DNA from: JBPCNH01 sp051001455 | GTDB lineage: Bacteria > Actinomycetota > CADDZG01 > WHSQ01 | Direction of reading: 5' to 3' | Assembly (NCBI GenBank): GCA_051001455.1 | Contig: JBPCNH010000038.1 | Location: forward strand, 48,580 to 112,579 | Length of the DNA stretch: 64,000 nucleotides | Part shown: piece after piece, positions 41,847 to 51,012 of the stretch | Layout: every line of letters begins with the position of its first letter | Position numbering within the stretch: position 1 is the first letter of the stretch | Translations under genes and position numbers: made by a program | Notes under the pieces: generated by a model | What the model saw: the letters and a program-made list of their open reading frames with translations, nothing else | Databases searched by the model: none | What the model was told of the DNA's origin: nothing

Positions 41847-42671
41847 CTAGGCCTTCCCGGAGCGCCGTTTACGCACCAGCCGCAATCCAAGGATGGCGAG
41901 CTCGTAAAAGAGATACAAAGGAAGCGCCATAGCGAGCATGGTGTAAGGGTCCTGACTGGGCGTCACGACCGCGGCGAGCAGAGTGACCCCCACGATCACC
42001 ATCCGTCTCGCTCCCATCAATTGGTCCACATCGACGACGCCGGCAAGCCCGAGGAAGAACACCAACAATGGAAGCTCAAAGACGACCCCGAACACGATGA
42101 TGACGAGAGAGACGAAGTTCAGGTACTCCTGCGCGGTGAAGATCGGGGTGAGGTTCTCGCCACCGAATCCGACGAGGAAGTTGAGCGCCGCAGACAGCGT
42201 CAGGTAGGCAAAGGTGGTTCCGGTAAGGAACAGGAGCAACGAAGAGGCCACGAACGGAAAGGCGTACCGCTTCTCCTTGGGGGTTAGCCCCGGCACCACG
42301 AAAGCCCATAGTTGATACAGCCACAGAGGCGCAGAGAACATGATCCCGGCGACCGCCGTGACCTTCAGTCGCACTGAGATGGGGTCCATCGCGCTGGTGA
42401 AGAACAGTCCGCAGCCGTTCTCTCCCAGCTTCTCGGGAGGCAGACTACAGAGGGGCCTCAGCAAGAAGTCGGTGATCGGCTCGAAGAAGATGAACGCTAC
42501 GACCGACACGGCTAGAAAGCCGAGGAACGACACGAAAAGGCGTCGTCGCAGCTCCGATAGGTGCTCCATCATCGACATGGTGGGAGCGACCTTCCGTTTG
42601 CGCCCGATACGAGGCAGCGAGAATCTCCTCCTGCGCTTTACGGGCGCGGAGTGAGTGTCTGGAGACATCAC
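41847..42671 (-). CDS. tatC: Twin-arginine translocase subunit TatC
   Basis: A 274-residue membrane protein with six transmembrane segments. Conserved: MSMMEHLSELRRRLFVS at the start of the first segment, FTSAMDPISVRLKVTAVAGIMFSAPLWLYQLWAFVVPGLTPKEKRY with the key Pro and acidic residues, and a late FGVVFELPLLVFFL. It is the receptor for twin-arginine signal peptides. The window itself encodes two Tat substrates, the ferritin-like proteins. The start overlaps the tatA stop by four bases. Confidence 0.96.
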   Translation of the reverse strand: MMSPDTHSAPVKRRRRFSLPRIGRKRKVAPTMSMMEHLSELRRRLFVSFLGFLAVSVVAFIFFEPITDFLLRPLCSLPPEKLGENGCGLFFTSAMDPISVRLKVTAVAGIMFSAPLWLYQLWAFVVPGLTPKEKRYAFPFVASSLLLFLTGTTFAYLTLSAALNFLVGFGGENLTPIFTAQEYLNFVSLVIIVFGVVFELPLLVFFLGLAGVVDVDQLMGARRMVIVGVTLLAAVVTPSQDPYTMLAMALPLYLFYELAILGLRLVRKRRSGKA

Positions 42672-42988
42672 TCAGACAGATCTGCCGGCGGGGGTTCGCG
42701 GTCGCCGGCATCCTCTGGGGTGTCAGCAGGCTCAACCCCTTCTGCCGTGGGGAGAGGTTTTGGATCAGGTGCGTGTACGACCGGTTTCGGCTCGGACGAC
42801 ACCTCGGCTGCATCATCGTCGTCCTCGAAGGTGGACTCGAATTCGGACCTGATATCACTTGCCTGCCGACGGAATTCGTTCAAGGCGCGTCCGAAGCTCC
42901 GGGCTATATGCGGAAGACGCTCGGGACCGAAGACGAGGAGCGCTATGACGGCGACAACTACTATCTCTAGCGGACCTATGGACGGCAT
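42668..42988 (-). CDS. tatA: Twin-arginine translocase subunit TatA
   Basis: A 106-residue protein: a short N-terminal membrane segment (LEIVVVAVIALLVFGPERLPHIARSFGRALNEFRRQ, with the FGP hinge and amphipathic helix) followed by a long acidic, Pro-rich tail. This is the pore-forming subunit used with TatC. tatA-tatC overlap by ATGA, so both are made together. There is no tatB in the window; actinobacteria often have a separate one. Confidence 0.93.
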   Translation of the reverse strand: MPSIGPLEIVVVAVIALLVFGPERLPHIARSFGRALNEFRRQASDIRSEFESTFEDDDDAAEVSSEPKPVVHAPDPKPLPTAEGVEPADTPEDAGDREPPPADLSE

Positions 42989-43093
42989 ACGACCAGTCTA
43001 CGCAGCCTCACGGCGCAAACGGAGGTAACGGGCAGGCGAAGGCCGCCAGAGTTTCCGCCGGCGGGAAGGGCGCGGATTAAAAGCCGCTCCGAA

Positions 43094-43423
43094 CTAGGAC
43101 TGCTGATGTCCCGCGAGCTGCGCGAACCAGTCGTCTTGCTTGAGCAATTCGTGGAAAGCCAACAGATCGTCGTGGTTGATCGGCGGTCCGGCCCGGAACT
43201 CCAGCGCTTCCGCCGGAACGTGATTCAGCACGGGCATGACACCGCCCGACAAGAGGAGACGCACGATGCGCTCGTCGGCGTTCTTCTCGACATATTCGCC
43301 GCACGTGGGGCAATCGAAGCCATAACTGTTGCTCGAAGAGACCGATCCGATCCGAAGAATGATGTCGTCGGACATCAAACTGATCTCGCCACAGTCTGGA
43401 CACGTCGCCTTGATGGTCGTCAT
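43094..43423 (-). CDS. Zinc-ribbon protein (CpXC-like), unknown function
   Basis: A 109-residue protein with two CPxCG pairs (KATCPDCGEIS near the N-terminus and FDCPTCGEYV around residue 37) that should bind one zinc. A helical C-terminus follows (NHVPAEALEF, then LLAFHELLKQDDWFAQLAG). I know no precise function. It is divergent from the GAF-PAS kinase gene and may share a promoter region of 128 bases. Confidence 0.75.
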   Translation of the reverse strand: MTTIKATCPDCGEISLMSDDIILRIGSVSSSNSYGFDCPTCGEYVEKNADERIVRLLLSGGVMPVLNHVPAEALEFRAGPPINHDDLLAFHELLKQDDWFAQLAGHQQS

Positions 43424-43551
43424 CGTTGCCTCTCGATCGTTCCTGGTTTCCTTTGAGGGTTATCGGCCCCCAGGAGCGCGGGTTTAGCTCTCCACTGGAA
43501 AAACAACCCTCTAGCGCTCAATACGGCCCCCTGCAGGCCGATGACATCTGC

Positions 43552-45594
43552 ATGGCAGTCTTCTCGCGCCCCAAAAAGGACGACGACCGGGCTGAGGGAG
43601 CGCGACGAGCTTTAGAAGCCGCCTTGCAGGTCTCGGAGGTCACATCGTCCACGCGCCCCCTCCCCGAAGCGATGCGATCCGCCCTCAGCACGACGATGAA
43701 CACCCTGGGAGCCGACCAGAGTTGCCTGATGCTTCTGGATGAAACTGGTGATGAACTGGTCCTTGCCGCCGCAGCAGGGGTGCCGAAGGGAGTTCCCCTC
43801 GGACACCGCATCCCGGCCGGTGACGGGTTCGCCGGACGAGTCCCGGCTACCGGACGCCCGTGGGGGCCGGACGAGACCGGCGGGGATCGTTCCATCGTGG
43901 CCCCCCACGAGCCCATCTCCTCGAGCCTGGTGGTCCCTCTGCTGGCAGAAGGCAAGCCGATCGGGATCCTTAACGTGGGCTTCGCCGATGGCCAACACAC
44001 ATTTACCGCCGCTGACCGGAGGCTCGCCCAGTTGTTCGCCGAACAGGTCGCAGATCTCATCCACAGGACGCGGTTGCAGGATGAAGCTGAAAGGCGCTCC
44101 TCGGACCTGACGGCGCTGATGGAAGCCGGCAAGGGTCTGTTCACAGCGGACGGTCTCGACCCGACCCTGCAAGCCGTCCTCGACGGAGCCACCCGTCTCG
44201 TCGGCAAGCAACACGGCTTCGTTTGCCTCCTCGACCCCCAAAGCGGGGCCGTAGCACGCGGGGTTTTCCGAGGGATCGACAAGTCTCGTATCGGAGCGAT
44301 CCTGAGCATCCCCGAGGTTGTAGCTGCCGTCGATACAGAAGATCCCGCTCTCATCGATGTGGAAGGGGTGCACTATCTTGCCGCCGGCTTCCAAACCCCG
44401 GAAGGAACACGCGGATTGATCGTCCTGACGTGCGAGCAGAGCGTCCCTCAGGCCCATCGCTACCTCATGAAAGCATTCGCTCAACAGAGCGGGGCGGCCA
44501 TAGGGGCAGCCGAGCTCTACTCGATGTTGCAACGCAAAGAGTCGGAGTTTGGCTCGATCATCCAAAGCGTGGCCAACCCCATCATCGTGGCCGACGCACA
44601 CCGCAGATTGGTCACCCTGAACCCATCGGCCGAGGCCTTGTTCGGCATCTCGTCCTCTTTCTGCGAGGGCACCGACGTCGCCGGCTCTCTGGGACATCCC
44701 GAGGTCGAACGGATACTCCTCGGGAGCGGACCAGTGGTTGGGGAGGTCGAGGTGGGGGTCCCCGCCCATTACTTCAAGGTACGCGCGACGGATGTGCGCG
44801 TGCCGGGGGCTCCTGTCGGCCGGCTGCTGGTGATGGACGACGTGACGAACGAACGGGAGATGAGACAGACCCAACATGATTTCGTGGCGATGATCGGGCA
44901 CGAGCTGCGAACCCCGCTGACGATCGTCAAGGGATACACCAAGATGCTCCTCAAGAAGTTGGAGGGCATCACCAAAGAAGACGCCGCCGATGCCCTCACC
45001 ACCATCGACGCGAGGGCGAACCAGCTCGAGAGGCTGCTCGAGGACCTGCTGTACGTCTCGAAGATCGAGTCCCACGCGGCGAAGCTCAGAATGGACACGA
45101 CCAACTTGCATCAGGTGGTCCATCTAGTGATGAGCGAGATACTTGCCGAATATCCGGATGCCGACGTGAAAGTAGAGATCCCTCAGGAATTGACCTGGGC
45201 TTGCGACGAGACGAAGGTCGGCTTGGTGCTCCGCCACCTCATCGAGAACGCGGTGAAGTACTCGGAGACGCCTGCTGATGTGCTGATCAGGACGACCGAG
45301 AAGGACGAGGAGCTCCACGTCGACGTCATCGATCGTGGAGCAGGGATCGTCTCGAGCGATATCCCCCACATCTTCGAGAGATTCCGTCAGCTCGACGCGT
45401 CCTCCACGAGGGTGCACGGAGGCATGGGGGTCGGTCTGTACCTCTGCGCCCAGCTCGTAAAGGTGCACGGGGGACGCATCTGGGTGGACTCGACCTGGGG
45501 CAAAGGGTCGACTTTCTCGTTCTCGCTACCGCGTCAGACGCCGGCCTATAACGTCACCGTCTTGGGCGAGACCGCCGCCTCTCGCACGGCTTGA
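43552..45594 (+). CDS. GAF-GAF-PAS sensor histidine kinase
   Basis: A 680-residue soluble kinase. Two GAF domains (residues about 45-170 and 200-325, the first with the typical VPLLAEGKPIGILNVG) are followed by a PAS domain (around 335-420, SIIQSVANPIIVADAHRRLVTLNPSAEALFG). Then come HisKA (FVAMIGHELRTPLTIVKGYTKM) and HATPase_c (LRHLIENAVKYSE, DRGAGIVSSDIPHIFERF, GGMGVGLYLCAQLVKVHGG). No membrane segment is present. No response regulator gene is adjacent. ATG 43552 starts the conserved part; a longer frame back to 43426 lacks a ribosome site. It converges with pafC, five bases apart. Confidence 0.9.
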   Translation: MAVFSRPKKDDDRAEGARRALEAALQVSEVTSSTRPLPEAMRSALSTTMNTLGADQSCLMLLDETGDELVLAAAAGVPKGVPLGHRIPAGDGFAGRVPATGRPWGPDETGGDRSIVAPHEPISSSLVVPLLAEGKPIGILNVGFADGQHTFTAADRRLAQLFAEQVADLIHRTRLQDEAERRSSDLTALMEAGKGLFTADGLDPTLQAVLDGATRLVGKQHGFVCLLDPQSGAVARGVFRGIDKSRIGAILSIPEVVAAVDTEDPALIDVEGVHYLAAGFQTPEGTRGLIVLTCEQSVPQAHRYLMKAFAQQSGAAIGAAELYSMLQRKESEFGSIIQSVANPIIVADAHRRLVTLNPSAEALFGISSSFCEGTDVAGSLGHPEVERILLGSGPVVGEVEVGVPAHYFKVRATDVRVPGAPVGRLLVMDDVTNEREMRQTQHDFVAMIGHELRTPLTIVKGYTKMLLKKLEGITKEDAADALTTIDARANQLERLLEDLLYVSKIESHAAKLRMDTTNLHQVVHLVMSEILAEYPDADVKVEIPQELTWACDETKVGLVLRHLIENAVKYSETPADVLIRTTEKDEELHVDVIDRGAGIVSSDIPHIFERFRQLDASSTRVHGGMGVGLYLCAQLVKVHGGRIWVDSTWGKGSTFSFSLPRQTPAYNVTVLGETAASRTA

Positions 45595-45598
45595 GGCA

Positions 45599-46570
45599 CT
45601 AGGACCGGTACGCCTGGGCGATATCCCTCGCCAGGTCCTGCGCGGCTGAGGCCATAGCGGCCGGTTCTACCGCGCGCGCACTATCTCCGAGCCGCAAGAG
45701 CAAAGACGCCGCCCATCGCTCTCCGCCGACTATGAGCTCCACCCTCCGCCACCCGTCGGCGAGATCCTCGGCGTGTTGGACCGGGTAGTAGTCCTCGAAC
45801 CAGCGGGCCACCTGGGCAGAGATCTCTAGGGTCATCGTTTGCTGGCCGGAGCCACCCCTGAAAGCCCCCTGATACCGCTGCGGGTCGAAGTCTTCGGGTA
45901 CTTCGGCCGTTTCTTCGATGAGATCCATGGTCTTGATCCGGTCGAGACGGAACATCCGCTCATCGCCCGCCCCCCGGTCGAAGGCGATCAGATACCAATG
46001 ACCGCGCGCTGCGACCAGTCCCCATGGATCCACGACCCGAGAGGTCAGCTCACCCTTACCCGCCGACAGATACTCGAGCTCGAGGCGCCGGCGCTCCCTC
46101 AGTGCGGAGCGGATCTTCAACAGGTGATCTTCCGCACCCGGCTCGACGAGGACGTTCACCCCTCGATCGGGAGCATCGTCGGCGAGCCCGAGCGCCCTGC
46201 CGAGCTTGTCGAGTGCCCTCTTCAACGCGTCGGCCTCATCCAGTTCCGGAAGCGCCGCGAGTGTCTGGGCTCCTGCATACAAGGTGAGGGCTTCCCCAGG
46301 GGTGAGTCTCAAAGGCGACCCGAAGTAGTCGGCCATCCTCACGTAAACCTTGTCGTCCTCGATCGTCACGTCGATCAGATCCCCGGGCCCGTACCCCGGG
46401 AGACCGCACATAAATACGAGGTTGAGGTCGGACAAGAGATCCTCTTTCCCGACACCGAATTTCCGAGAGAGCTCGTCGACGGTGACGCCCGGATGCTTGA
46501 TCGCATAAGGCAACATGACAAGGATCCGCTTCAGTCGCCGTCCCAACCGGCCGTCGGCGCCCTGGGTCAA
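45599..46570 (-). CDS. pafC: PafC, WYL-domain transcriptional activator
   Basis: A 323-residue protein with an N-terminal winged helix (RLKRILVMLPYAIKHPGVTVDELSRKFGVGKEDLLSDLNLVFMCGLPGY), a WYL domain (around 130-225, DPWGLVAARGHWYLIAFDRGAGDERMFRLDRI) and a C-terminal WCX domain. PafB and PafC form a heterodimer that activates the LexA-independent DNA-damage response in mycobacteria. The start is TTG 46570, overlapping the pafB stop (TTGA), as expected for coupled translation; a longer frame upstream overlaps pafB without similarity. Confidence 0.92.
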   Translation of the reverse strand: MTQGADGRLGRRLKRILVMLPYAIKHPGVTVDELSRKFGVGKEDLLSDLNLVFMCGLPGYGPGDLIDVTIEDDKVYVRMADYFGSPLRLTPGEALTLYAGAQTLAALPELDEADALKRALDKLGRALGLADDAPDRGVNVLVEPGAEDHLLKIRSALRERRRLELEYLSAGKGELTSRVVDPWGLVAARGHWYLIAFDRGAGDERMFRLDRIKTMDLIEETAEVPEDFDPQRYQGAFRGGSGQQTMTLEISAQVARWFEDYYPVQHAEDLADGWRRVELIVGGERWAASLLLRLGDSARAVEPAAMASAAQDLARDIAQAYRS

Positions 46571-47532
46571 GATGTGCCTCCCAGATGACGTTCGAGATGG
46601 GCGAGCAGCGCGGTGCGCGCTTGTTCCGGCTCGAGCACCTCCGCGTCCGCGCCGAACCCGATCACCCACGAGATCAGTGCATCGACGTTACCCACAGGGA
46701 CCTGCACGGAGACCGAACCGTCGTCCTCCCGGGTTACGGCGGCTTGTGACATGTTCTGGTCGACCCACCACCTCAACGTGGGCGAGAACCGGATCGTGGC
46801 GGTATCGGCCGCCTCGGCTCCGATCTCGTACGCCTCCTTGGGGAGGTGCTCGGCTGCGTTACTCCCTTCAGGGATCTCGTACCGTCCCTCCAACCGGACG
46901 ATGTCGGAGCGGATACGCGACAAACGGAACGCTCTCATCGCGTCACGATCCTGGTCCTTCCCAACGGCGTACCAGTTCCCGCGCTGGTGAACGAGCCCGT
47001 GCATCTCTACCTGTCTTCTGCCGGTCCCTCCGGAGGCCGTCTCGTAGTCAAACCCGACCGGGGATCGCTCGAGGAGTGCACCATATATAGCGGGAAGAAG
47101 AGGCTCCTCGGCCGCGATGTCCGCCCCCCACCGGATCGCCGGTCCCGCGGTCAACGGCGCCGGAGCGTCCACGGAGAGCTTCAGCAAGCCGCTGTGAGCT
47201 TCCTCCCCCGCACCGATGACGGCGTCTGCTGCGAAACGAAGGGCGGTCAGCTCATCCGGCTCCAGGTCCAACTCGGGGAGGTAGTACTTGTCCTTGGGGA
47301 TGATGTAGGCGTCGGCCTGCTCGGAGAAAGCATCCTCCATCCGCGGTACGACCTCCACCGGGATGCCCATCGCGCGGAGCGCCTCTTTGTCCCGCTCGAA
47401 CGCACGCCGGAAGGCCTCGTGGTTGGCTTGGTCGTAGCCGGCGATCTCGGTCCTGATGTCCTCGGCGGTCATCGGCCGGCTCGTGTCGAGCAGCGCCGCG
47501 ATGAGGTTGATCAGCCGCTCTATCCGTCTCAT
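46567..47532 (-). CDS. pafB: PafB, WYL-domain transcriptional activator
   Basis: A 321-residue partner of PafC with the same layout: winged helix (MRRIERLINLIAALLDTSRPMTAEDIRTEIAGY), WYL domain (HGLVHQRGNWYAVGKDQDRDAMRAFRLSRIRSD), and WCX domain at the end. ATG 47532 gives the family N-terminus. It is 31 bases from the DUF3866 gene. The gene name reflects its position beside the proteasome accessory factor pafA, not a direct role in degradation. Confidence 0.92.
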   Translation of the reverse strand: MRRIERLINLIAALLDTSRPMTAEDIRTEIAGYDQANHEAFRRAFERDKEALRAMGIPVEVVPRMEDAFSEQADAYIIPKDKYYLPELDLEPDELTALRFAADAVIGAGEEAHSGLLKLSVDAPAPLTAGPAIRWGADIAAEEPLLPAIYGALLERSPVGFDYETASGGTGRRQVEMHGLVHQRGNWYAVGKDQDRDAMRAFRLSRIRSDIVRLEGRYEIPEGSNAAEHLPKEAYEIGAEAADTATIRFSPTLRWWVDQNMSQAAVTREDDGSVSVQVPVGNVDALISWVIGFGADAEVLEPEQARTALLAHLERHLGGTS

Positions 47533-47563
47533 GGAATGAGGGTACAGGGCAGGGCAAGGCGCC

Positions 47564-48637
47564 CTATAAGAGGCTCGCCGCGAACGCTCCTGCCGCGGAG
47601 GCGGCCACGAACAGCTCCGGATCGGCGTCGATGGAGCGCCCCATGGTGCTGGGGCGCAACCCTTTGGACCCAAGGAGCCGTAGTCCCGGTCCCCCGTCGT
47701 GGACGACCACCTGATGCCGGTCGGTGATACCCGCTTCCCTCAACTGCTCCTCGACGGCCGACCCCCGCTCGGGAGGTAGCGCCGGTACTACGACGGTGGT
47801 CGCCTCGCGCGCGGCAACGGTGAGCGCCGTGAGGGTGTGGTGACTCACTCCGAGATGACGGACACGTTCATCCGCGAACGAGATCCGCAATGCGGCTATC
47901 GATCGACCGGCTACGGCGGTTACCGCGTCCAGCACCTGTCCTTGCTCCATCGCGGAGAAGCCGAGAGCTGTTCCCGTGCCGACGACGCCCGGGCCCATGG
48001 CGACCACGATCACCTCCGCCCCTCCTGCATATCGCAATGCCAACAGGCCCGTGTAGACATTGATGCACTCGAGATCTCCCCCGAAAGAGTGTCCGCACGT
48101 TGCAGTCACGTCAATGAGATCCTCATCCCGCAAGCGGCGGATGCTGCGGCTCCACGCGAGAGGAAGGGCTCCGCCGTCCGTCATGAGGTAACCCACACGA
48201 ACATCGGGCCGAGCTCCCTTGATGCCTGCAACGGCAGCGGCGACCTGCGAATGGAGTCCACAGACCACGACCGGTGTTCCATCGAGCTCGCGAGCGGTCT
48301 CGAGAGGACCGCGATGCTCACTCTCGGGCGCTTCAGCGGCTAGGACGTTGAGCTGCCACGGGGTGTATCGCATCTTGACGATGTGTCCGGGGCCGGCCTC
48401 GACACCATCATCACCGTCGAGGTTCCACAGGATGAAGCCTTGCCCTCCCGTCCCCAGATCAAGATCGAGACCCGTCGTATTCACGACGACCCTGTGACCG
48501 ACCTCCAGGGCACCCGGGAGCATCGAGGGAAACCCAACGGCCTCAACGATCTCCTCCCCAACCGTTACGGCGACGGTGACGAGATCTGAACGTTCCTCGA
48601 TGATCTCGGCGATCGTTCCGGTTCGGAACACCGCCAT
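47564..48637 (-). CDS. DUF3866 family protein
   Basis: A 357-residue actinobacterial and thermophile protein of unknown function. Typical blocks: IVKMRYTPWQLNVLAAEAPES, VVVCGLHSQVAAAVAGIK, YLMTDGGALPLAWS, and TCGHSFGGDLECINVYTGLLAL. It commonly lies next to pafA and pafB in actinobacteria. No membrane segments. Its ATG overlaps the pafA stop by one base (TGATG). Confidence 0.85.
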   Translation of the reverse strand: MAVFRTGTIAEIIEERSDLVTVAVTVGEEIVEAVGFPSMLPGALEVGHRVVVNTTGLDLDLGTGGQGFILWNLDGDDGVEAGPGHIVKMRYTPWQLNVLAAEAPESEHRGPLETARELDGTPVVVCGLHSQVAAAVAGIKGARPDVRVGYLMTDGGALPLAWSRSIRRLRDEDLIDVTATCGHSFGGDLECINVYTGLLALRYAGGAEVIVVAMGPGVVGTGTALGFSAMEQGQVLDAVTAVAGRSIAALRISFADERVRHLGVSHHTLTALTVAAREATTVVVPALPPERGSAVEEQLREAGITDRHQVVVHDGGPGLRLLGSKGLRPSTMGRSIDADPELFVAASAAGAFAASLL

Positions 48638-49989
48638 CAGAGGGAGGCGATCAGTTTCGCGACCCGGTCATCCTGTGAGCGGAAAGGGTCTTTGCACAAG
48701 ACGGTTCGCTGCGCCTGATCGTTGAGTTTCAGGTGCACCCAGTCGACGGTGTAGTCCCGTCGCTTGCGCTTGGCGGCGCGGATGAACTCGCCCCGCAGCT
48801 TCGCTCGGGTCGTGTGGGGTGGCTCGTGCTTCGCCTTCTCGATATCGGCCTCATCACACATACGTTCGGCGAGTCCCCGTCTTTCGAGGATGTAATAGAG
48901 ACCTCGTTTGCGATTGACGTCGTGGTAGGCGAGATCCATCAAGGCGACGCGAGGATGCGTGAGAGGGATGTTGTGCTTGGTGCGGTAGTCCTCGATCAGC
49001 CTGCGCTTGGCTATCCAGTCGACCTGTCCGGCGAGGCGTTCGGGATCCTCCTCGAGCGACACGAGGGCGTGCTCCCACATGCCCGCGATCTGTTTCGTAA
49101 CGTGGTCGTCGCGCTTGTCCACCCAATTCAACGCTTTGTCCAGGTACTCCTTCTGCATATCGAGAGCCGACAGTTCTCGTCCATTCGACAGACGAACCCG
49201 ACGCTTGCATTCCGTGTCCCTCGAGATATCCCGGATCGCCCGGATGGGATTCTCGAGCGTCATATCTCTGATCTGTACGCCTTCCTCGACCATCTGCAAC
49301 AGGATCGCGGTCGCACCGACCTTCAGGTAGGAAGCCCACTCGTTCATATTGGAATCGCCGACGATCACATGTAAACGGCGATACTTCTCTGCGTCGGCGT
49401 GTGGTTCGTCCCTCGTGTTGATGATCGGACGCGAGCGCGTCGTCGCCGACGAAACTCCTTCCCATATGTGCTCCGCGCGTTGCGCGATACAGAAGAGTGC
49501 TCCGCGGGCGGTCTGTAAGACCTTCCCTGCGCCCGCATAGATCTGCCGCGACACGAAGAACGGGATCATGACCTCGGAGAGACGGCCGAATTCCCCGTAA
49601 CGCGAGACCAGGTAGTTCTCGTGGCTGCCGTAGGAGTTGCCGGCAGAGTCGGTGTTGTTCTTGAACAGGTAGATATCGCCGGAGATGCCCTCCTCCCGGA
49701 GACGCGCCTCCGCGGCTCGCAACAGGTCTTCGAGGATCCTCTCTCCAGCCTTGTCGTGGACGACGAGGTCGTATACCGAATCGCATTCCGGGGTGGCGTA
49801 CTCGGGATGTGAGCCGACGTCGAGATAGAGCCTCGCACCGTTCTCGAGGAAGACGTTCGACGAGCGGCCCCACGAGACGACCCTGCGGAAGAGGTAGCGA
49901 GCGACCTCGTCCGGGGACAGACGCCGCTGCCCGCGGAAGGTACAGGTGACCCCGTACTCGTTCTCGGTGCCGAATATGCGCCGCTCCAC
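48637..49989 (-). CDS. pafA: Pup-protein ligase
   Basis: A 450-residue ligase that phosphorylates the C-terminal Glu of Pup and joins it to substrate lysines. The glutamine-synthetase-like nucleotide motif GTENEYG lies at residues 6-12, with LDVGSHPEYATPE next. Other blocks: FKNNTDSAGNSYGSHENYL and RPIINTRDEPHAD, then RLHVIVGDSNMNEWASYLK. The C-terminal domain and length match Mycobacterium PafA. GTG 49989 is the start. All catalytic blocks look intact. Confidence 0.95.
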   Translation of the reverse strand: MERRIFGTENEYGVTCTFRGQRRLSPDEVARYLFRRVVSWGRSSNVFLENGARLYLDVGSHPEYATPECDSVYDLVVHDKAGERILEDLLRAAEARLREEGISGDIYLFKNNTDSAGNSYGSHENYLVSRYGEFGRLSEVMIPFFVSRQIYAGAGKVLQTARGALFCIAQRAEHIWEGVSSATTRSRPIINTRDEPHADAEKYRRLHVIVGDSNMNEWASYLKVGATAILLQMVEEGVQIRDMTLENPIRAIRDISRDTECKRRVRLSNGRELSALDMQKEYLDKALNWVDKRDDHVTKQIAGMWEHALVSLEEDPERLAGQVDWIAKRRLIEDYRTKHNIPLTHPRVALMDLAYHDVNRKRGLYYILERRGLAERMCDEADIEKAKHEPPHTTRAKLRGEFIRAAKRKRRDYTVDWVHLKLNDQAQRTVLCKDPFRSQDDRVAKLIASL

Positions 49990-50036
49990 CCCTAGAGGAT
50001 AGGTCGACCTGAGCCGGGGCGGTGGCTTACCGGCGC

Positions 50037-50321
50037 TTAACCGGTCGGTTCTTGGGGCGGAGGCGTATCGTCCGGTTCGCCGGCCGAGGACGGCTCGTCC
50101 GGTTCGCTGGCCGAGGACGGCTCGTCCGGTTCGCCGGCCGGGGACGGCTCGTCCGTTTTCCCGGTGCCGGCGAGAGGACCGCCCTCCTGGTCCTCTGCCG
50201 CCTTTTCCCATTCCGACTTGTCGGCCGATTCCTCCTCATCCTCGAGCGCTTCGGAGGTCGGCTCGTCTACCAGAGACTCCCCCGGACCATCGGCTTTCGA
50301 ACGGTTCTCCTTCTCGTCCAT
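50037..50321 (-). CDS. Acidic disordered protein with 9-residue repeats, unknown
   Basis: A 94-residue protein made almost only of Glu, Asp, Pro, Ser, Ala and Gly, predicted by eye to be disordered. The C-terminal half has three tandem 27-base repeats (about 50076-50155) encoding copies of an AGEPDEPSS-like unit. It lies between prcA and pafA in the same direction, with a 10-base gap after prcA. I recognise no family. It is Pup-like in composition only and does not end in Gly-Gly-Gln/Glu. Confidence 0.6.
   Translation of the reverse strand: MDEKENRSKADGPGESLVDEPTSEALEDEEESADKSEWEKAAEDQEGGPLAGTGKTDEPSPAGEPDEPSSASEPDEPSSAGEPDDTPPPQEPTG
50076..50155. repeat. Three tandem 27-bp coding repeats
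   Basis: Three near-identical 27-base units, in frame with the small acidic protein, differing by a few bases. The length (a multiple of three) and the lack of spacers show a coding repeat, not a CRISPR array. Confidence 0.75.
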
Positions 50322-50331
50322 GCATCCCCCT

Positions 50332-51012
50332 CTAGAGCGAGTTCTTCAATTCCTTTGCGTTGAATCTCTTGAACTTACGTCGTCCCAACGTCCTGTCGAG
50401 CACTGCGGCTTCCAGGTTCTCGGCAGGGACCTTGCGTCCTTCGACCGACTCGAGAGCCTCGTGTCCCAGCTTCAGCGCCGCGGTGAGATCCGGGGTGCTC
50501 TTCGGATACTTGCCCGTGAGATACGTACCGAGCGCTTCGGCCTGTCCTCCCATAGCGACCCATCCCTGGCGGTCGGTCACCGAGCCGTCGAACAAGATGT
50601 GGAACAGCTCATTGGTCGCGGTTGTCTCGCCAACCGCTGCGACCAGGATCTCGCACTCATACGGTTTGGCAGCCTCTGTGAAGATCGTCCCCAGCGTCTG
50701 CGAGTACGCGTTGGCAAGTGCTTTCGCCGTCACATCCTCGCGCGAGTAGGAATAGCCCTTCACGTCAACGAGCCTGATGCCTCCGATCCTCAATTGCTCG
50801 AACTCGTTGAACTTGCCGACCCCGGCGAATGCGATCCGGTCGTATATCTCGGAGATCTTATGGAGGGTCACCGACGGATTCTCTGCAAGGAAGGCGATGC
50901 CCTCGGTGTACTCGAGCACGAGAACGGACTTGCCTCGGGAGATCCCTTTACGGGCGAAATCACCCTTATCTTTCATCGCCTGTTCGGGCGACACGTAGAA
51001 CGGCATCGCCAT
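50332..51012 (-). CDS. prcA: 20S proteasome alpha subunit
   Basis: A 226-residue alpha subunit forming the outer rings and gate of the 20S core. It starts MAMPFYVSPEQAMKDKGDFARKGISRGKSVLVLEY, the typical bacterial start with the YVSPEQ gate region. It continues with NPSVTLHKISEIYDRIAFAGVGKFNEFE. Its ATG overlaps the prcB stop by one base, which suits equal production of the two subunits. Confidence 0.96.
   Translation of the reverse strand: MAMPFYVSPEQAMKDKGDFARKGISRGKSVLVLEYTEGIAFLAENPSVTLHKISEIYDRIAFAGVGKFNEFEQLRIGGIRLVDVKGYSYSREDVTAKALANAYSQTLGTIFTEAAKPYECEILVAAVGETTATNELFHILFDGSVTDRQGWVAMGGQAEALGTYLTGKYPKSTPDLTAALKLGHEALESVEGRKVPAENLEAAVLDRTLGRRKFKRFNAKELKNSL

Noticed and set aside
50076..50155. 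Short tandem repeats that could suggest a CRISPR array
   Set aside because: The repeats are 27 bp with no spacers and are in frame with a protein of matching 9-residue repeats.
50022..50363. Plus-strand frame rich in Arg, Gly and Val repeats
   Set aside because: It is the antisense shadow of the acidic repeat protein.
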